Shown here piece after piece: positions 6,993 to 8,244 of a stretch of DNA of 8,244 nt. Position 1 is the first letter of the stretch, and each line of letters starts with the position of its first letter. A program made the translations under genes and the position numbers. The stretch spans positions 1 to 8,244 of the forward strand of contig JAUNUL010000126.1 of assembly GCA_030538175.1 (NCBI GenBank). The letters run 5' to 3'. Origin of the DNA: Propionibacteriaceae bacterium (GTDB lineage Bacteria > Actinomycetota > Actinomycetes > Propionibacteriales > Propionibacteriaceae). The notes beneath the pieces were generated by a model. That model saw nothing but the letters and a program-made list of their open reading frames with translations, was not told where the DNA came from and did not search any database.

Positions 6993-7004
6993 CTCTCCGT
7001 TGGT

Positions 7005-7061
7005 GGCCCGGGGTCGCTGCACTGAGGTCAGGGCATGACGAGACCAGCGCGACCCCGGGCC
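7005..7061. terminator. Strong GC-rich hairpin downstream of the metalloprotease gene
   Basis: GGCCCGGGGTCGC (7005-7017) and its exact reverse complement GCGACCCCGGGCC (7049-7061) form 13 uninterrupted base pairs. The 31-base loop can form a further small stem (GGTC 7026-7029 with GACC 7042-7045). It begins 13 bases after the TAG of the metalloprotease gene. No U-run follows, as is common for actinobacterial hairpin terminators. It could equally stabilise the mRNA 3' end or attenuate read-through into the next gene. Confidence 0.65.
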
Positions 7062-7090
7062 TCCGATCTGGCCACGCACGCCGTGCGGAT

Positions 7091-7096
7091 TAGTCT
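7091..7096 (+). promoter_or_regulatory. Candidate leaderless -10 box of the winged-helix gene
   Basis: TAGTCT (TAnnnT type) lies five bases before the GTG at 7102. No Shine-Dalgarno sequence precedes that codon, and the frame upstream is closed by TGA at 7096-7098. Transcription would begin at or beside the GTG, giving a leaderless mRNA. The -35 region is not recognisable. Confidence 0.45.
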
Positions 7097-7101
7097 GAAC
7101 C

Positions 7102-8244
7102 GTGGTCTCCTCCCCCAGACGCGACGTGAAACGGTCTCTCGCTGCCGAGCCAGTGCTCACGATCTCTGACGAGCAACGCCGAGCGCGTCTGGCCCGGCGC
7201 CAAGCCCTTGCACCGTGGGCGCGACTCAAGGACCCAGTCGAGACCGCCCGGGCCGTCGTGGCCCTGCATGCGACCGAGTCGGCGAGCGTCCACTTGGCCC
7301 TGCACGCCCGGATGACCGAGGTCACGGTGGACCAGATCGATGCCGCGCTGTACGCCGAGCGCACTCTCGTCAAGCAGCTCGCCATGCGCCAGACCCTGTT
7401 CGCGTTCCCCCGCGACCTGCTGCCGGCGGCGTTGGGCTCGGCCTCGGCGCGGGTGGCGGGACCACTGCGGCGTACCCTCGCCAAAGAAGCCCAAGCCGCC
7501 GGACTCGCCGACGACGGGGAAGCCTGGCTGGCGGAGGCCGCGCGCGACATCTGCGACCTGATCGATCGCGAAGGACCCGTGACCGCGGCCCAGGTCCGCA
7601 CCCAACTCCCCCACCTCGCGGCCCGCACCGCCCGTTCGCCCGGCACCAAATGGGGCGGTGAGTTCCCGATCGCACCGCGCATCCTCGCCCTGCTCAGCGC
7701 CGAGGGCCTGTTGGTCCGCGCCGCGAACGCGGGCCCCTGGCGGCTCAACAAACCACCCTGGACGACCATGACCAGTTGGTCGGGTGCGGCGGTGGAGCCA
7801 CGCGAGGCTGCCGAGGGGTACGCCGAGTTGGTCTGTCGCTGGCTCTGGTCGTTCGGTCCCGGGACCGAGGCCGATCTCGTGTGGTGGCTGGGTGCAACGA
7901 AAACGGCGGTCCGCACCGCACTGGCGGAACTCGAAGCGGTCCCGGTCGGACTCGAGGGTGACCGCACCGGGTACCTTCTGCCCGATGACCCAGCCTTCGA
8001 CCGGTCCGCGACGGACGATGACTCCGAGCCCTGGGCCACGCTGCTGCCTGCGCTGGATCCGACCACGATGGGCTATCGGGAGCGGGAGTTCTATCTGGAT
8101 CCAGCGCATGTGCCGTATCTGTTCGACACCGTCGGCAACGGCGGCGCTACCGCTTGGTGGAACGGCCGAATCGTCGGCAACTGGGTGCAGGACGACGACG
8201 CCCGGGTCCAAGTCATGCCACGCCACGACCTGACCCGCGACGCG
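7102..8244 (+). CDS. Winged-helix DNA-binding protein, HTH_42 / AlkZ-YcaQ family (C-terminus cut by window edge)
   Basis: 381 residues are visible and the frame is still open at the edge. Sequence blocks characteristic of COG3214 / HTH_42 proteins are: ARRQALA (31-37), ARAVVALHATES (49-60), VHLALHARM (63-71), LVKQLAMRQTLFAFPRDLLP (89-108), a GPWRLNKPPW block (211-220), YREREFYLD, and WWNGRIVGNW near the visible end. This family includes AlkZ and YcaQ, DNA glycosylases that unhook crosslinks and bulky adducts, and many uncharacterised members. By my eye alignment, the position of the AlkZ Q-x-Q (YcaQ Q-x-D) catalytic motif reads His56-Ala57-Thr58 here, so glycosylase activity is doubtful. The start is GTG at 7102, the first possible one after an in-frame stop; GTG at 7126 and 7153 are alternatives. 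It follows the metalloprotease gene by 109 bases, with a hairpin between, so it is probably an independent unit. Confidence 0.85.
   Translation, partial: MVSSPRRDVKRSLAAEPVLTISDEQRRARLARRQALAPWARLKDPVETARAVVALHATESASVHLALHARMTEVTVDQIDAALYAERTLVKQLAMRQTLFAFPRDLLPAALGSASARVAGPLRRTLAKEAQAAGLADDGEAWLAEAARDICDLIDREGPVTAAQVRTQLPHLAARTARSPGTKWGGEFPIAPRILALLSAEGLLVRAANAGPWRLNKPPWTTMTSWSGAAVEPREAAEGYAELVCRWLWSFGPGTEADLVWWLGATKTAVRTALAELEAVPVGLEGDRTGYLLPDDPAFDRSATDDDSEPWATLLPALDPTTMGYREREFYLDPAHVPYLFDTVGNGGATAWWNGRIVGNWVQDDDARVQVMPRHDLTRDA

Noticed and set aside
5475..8066. An 863-codon open frame on the minus strand covering most of the metalloprotease and winged-helix genes
   Set aside because: It is antisense to two genes with recognisable domains, crosses the strong hairpin, and is Arg/Ser/Pro-rich low-complexity sequence with no family motif. 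It is a typical GC-rich shadow frame.
7090..8226. A 378-codon minus-strand frame opposite the winged-helix gene
   Set aside because: The plus strand carries HTH_42 family blocks. The minus frame has no recognisable feature and no ribosome binding site.

Overview
The window comes from a high-GC Gram-positive (Actinomycetota-like) chromosome. Third codon positions are strongly G/C, the solute-binding protein has a typical actinobacterial lipoprotein signal, and two genes look leaderless. I cannot place it to genus from sequence alone.

Layout. From the left edge to about 4434 all genes are on the minus strand. Read in the direction of transcription they are an alpha/beta hydrolase (3694-4434) and then a complete ABC importer set: solute-binding lipoprotein (2388-3536), permease (1480-2388), second permease (602-1483) and ATPase (605 leftward, cut by the window edge). 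The four importer genes form one tightly coupled unit, with successive stop/start overlaps of 1, 4 and 4 bases. From 4791 to the right edge the genes are on the plus strand: a 733-residue metzincin-type zinc metalloprotease-like protein (4791-6992) and a winged-helix protein of the HTH_42 / AlkZ-YcaQ family (7102 to the edge, C-terminus missing). The two halves diverge around a 356-base intergenic region (4435-4790). It holds a sigma70-like promoter, a perfect Shine-Dalgarno sequence for the metalloprotease, a leaderless-type -10 box for the hydrolase, and a 13-bp near-perfect inverted repeat of unknown role.

How the genes work together. The ABC set imports a small solute. The binding protein resembles the iron/polyamine/2-aminoethylphosphonate-like group of binding proteins, but its substrate cannot be read from sequence. 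The hydrolase is on the same strand 157 bases upstream and may or may not share its regulation. The metalloprotease and the winged-helix protein are separated by a strong GC-rich hairpin (7005-7061) and probably form separate units.

Most unusual content. The metalloprotease-like protein has a complete HExxHxxGxxH zinc site and Met-turn, no detectable signal peptide, a duplicated FDP/W-rich linker, a Cys-Gly-rich insertion and a C-terminal Ig-like domain. I found no CRISPR array, transposase, tRNA or rRNA.
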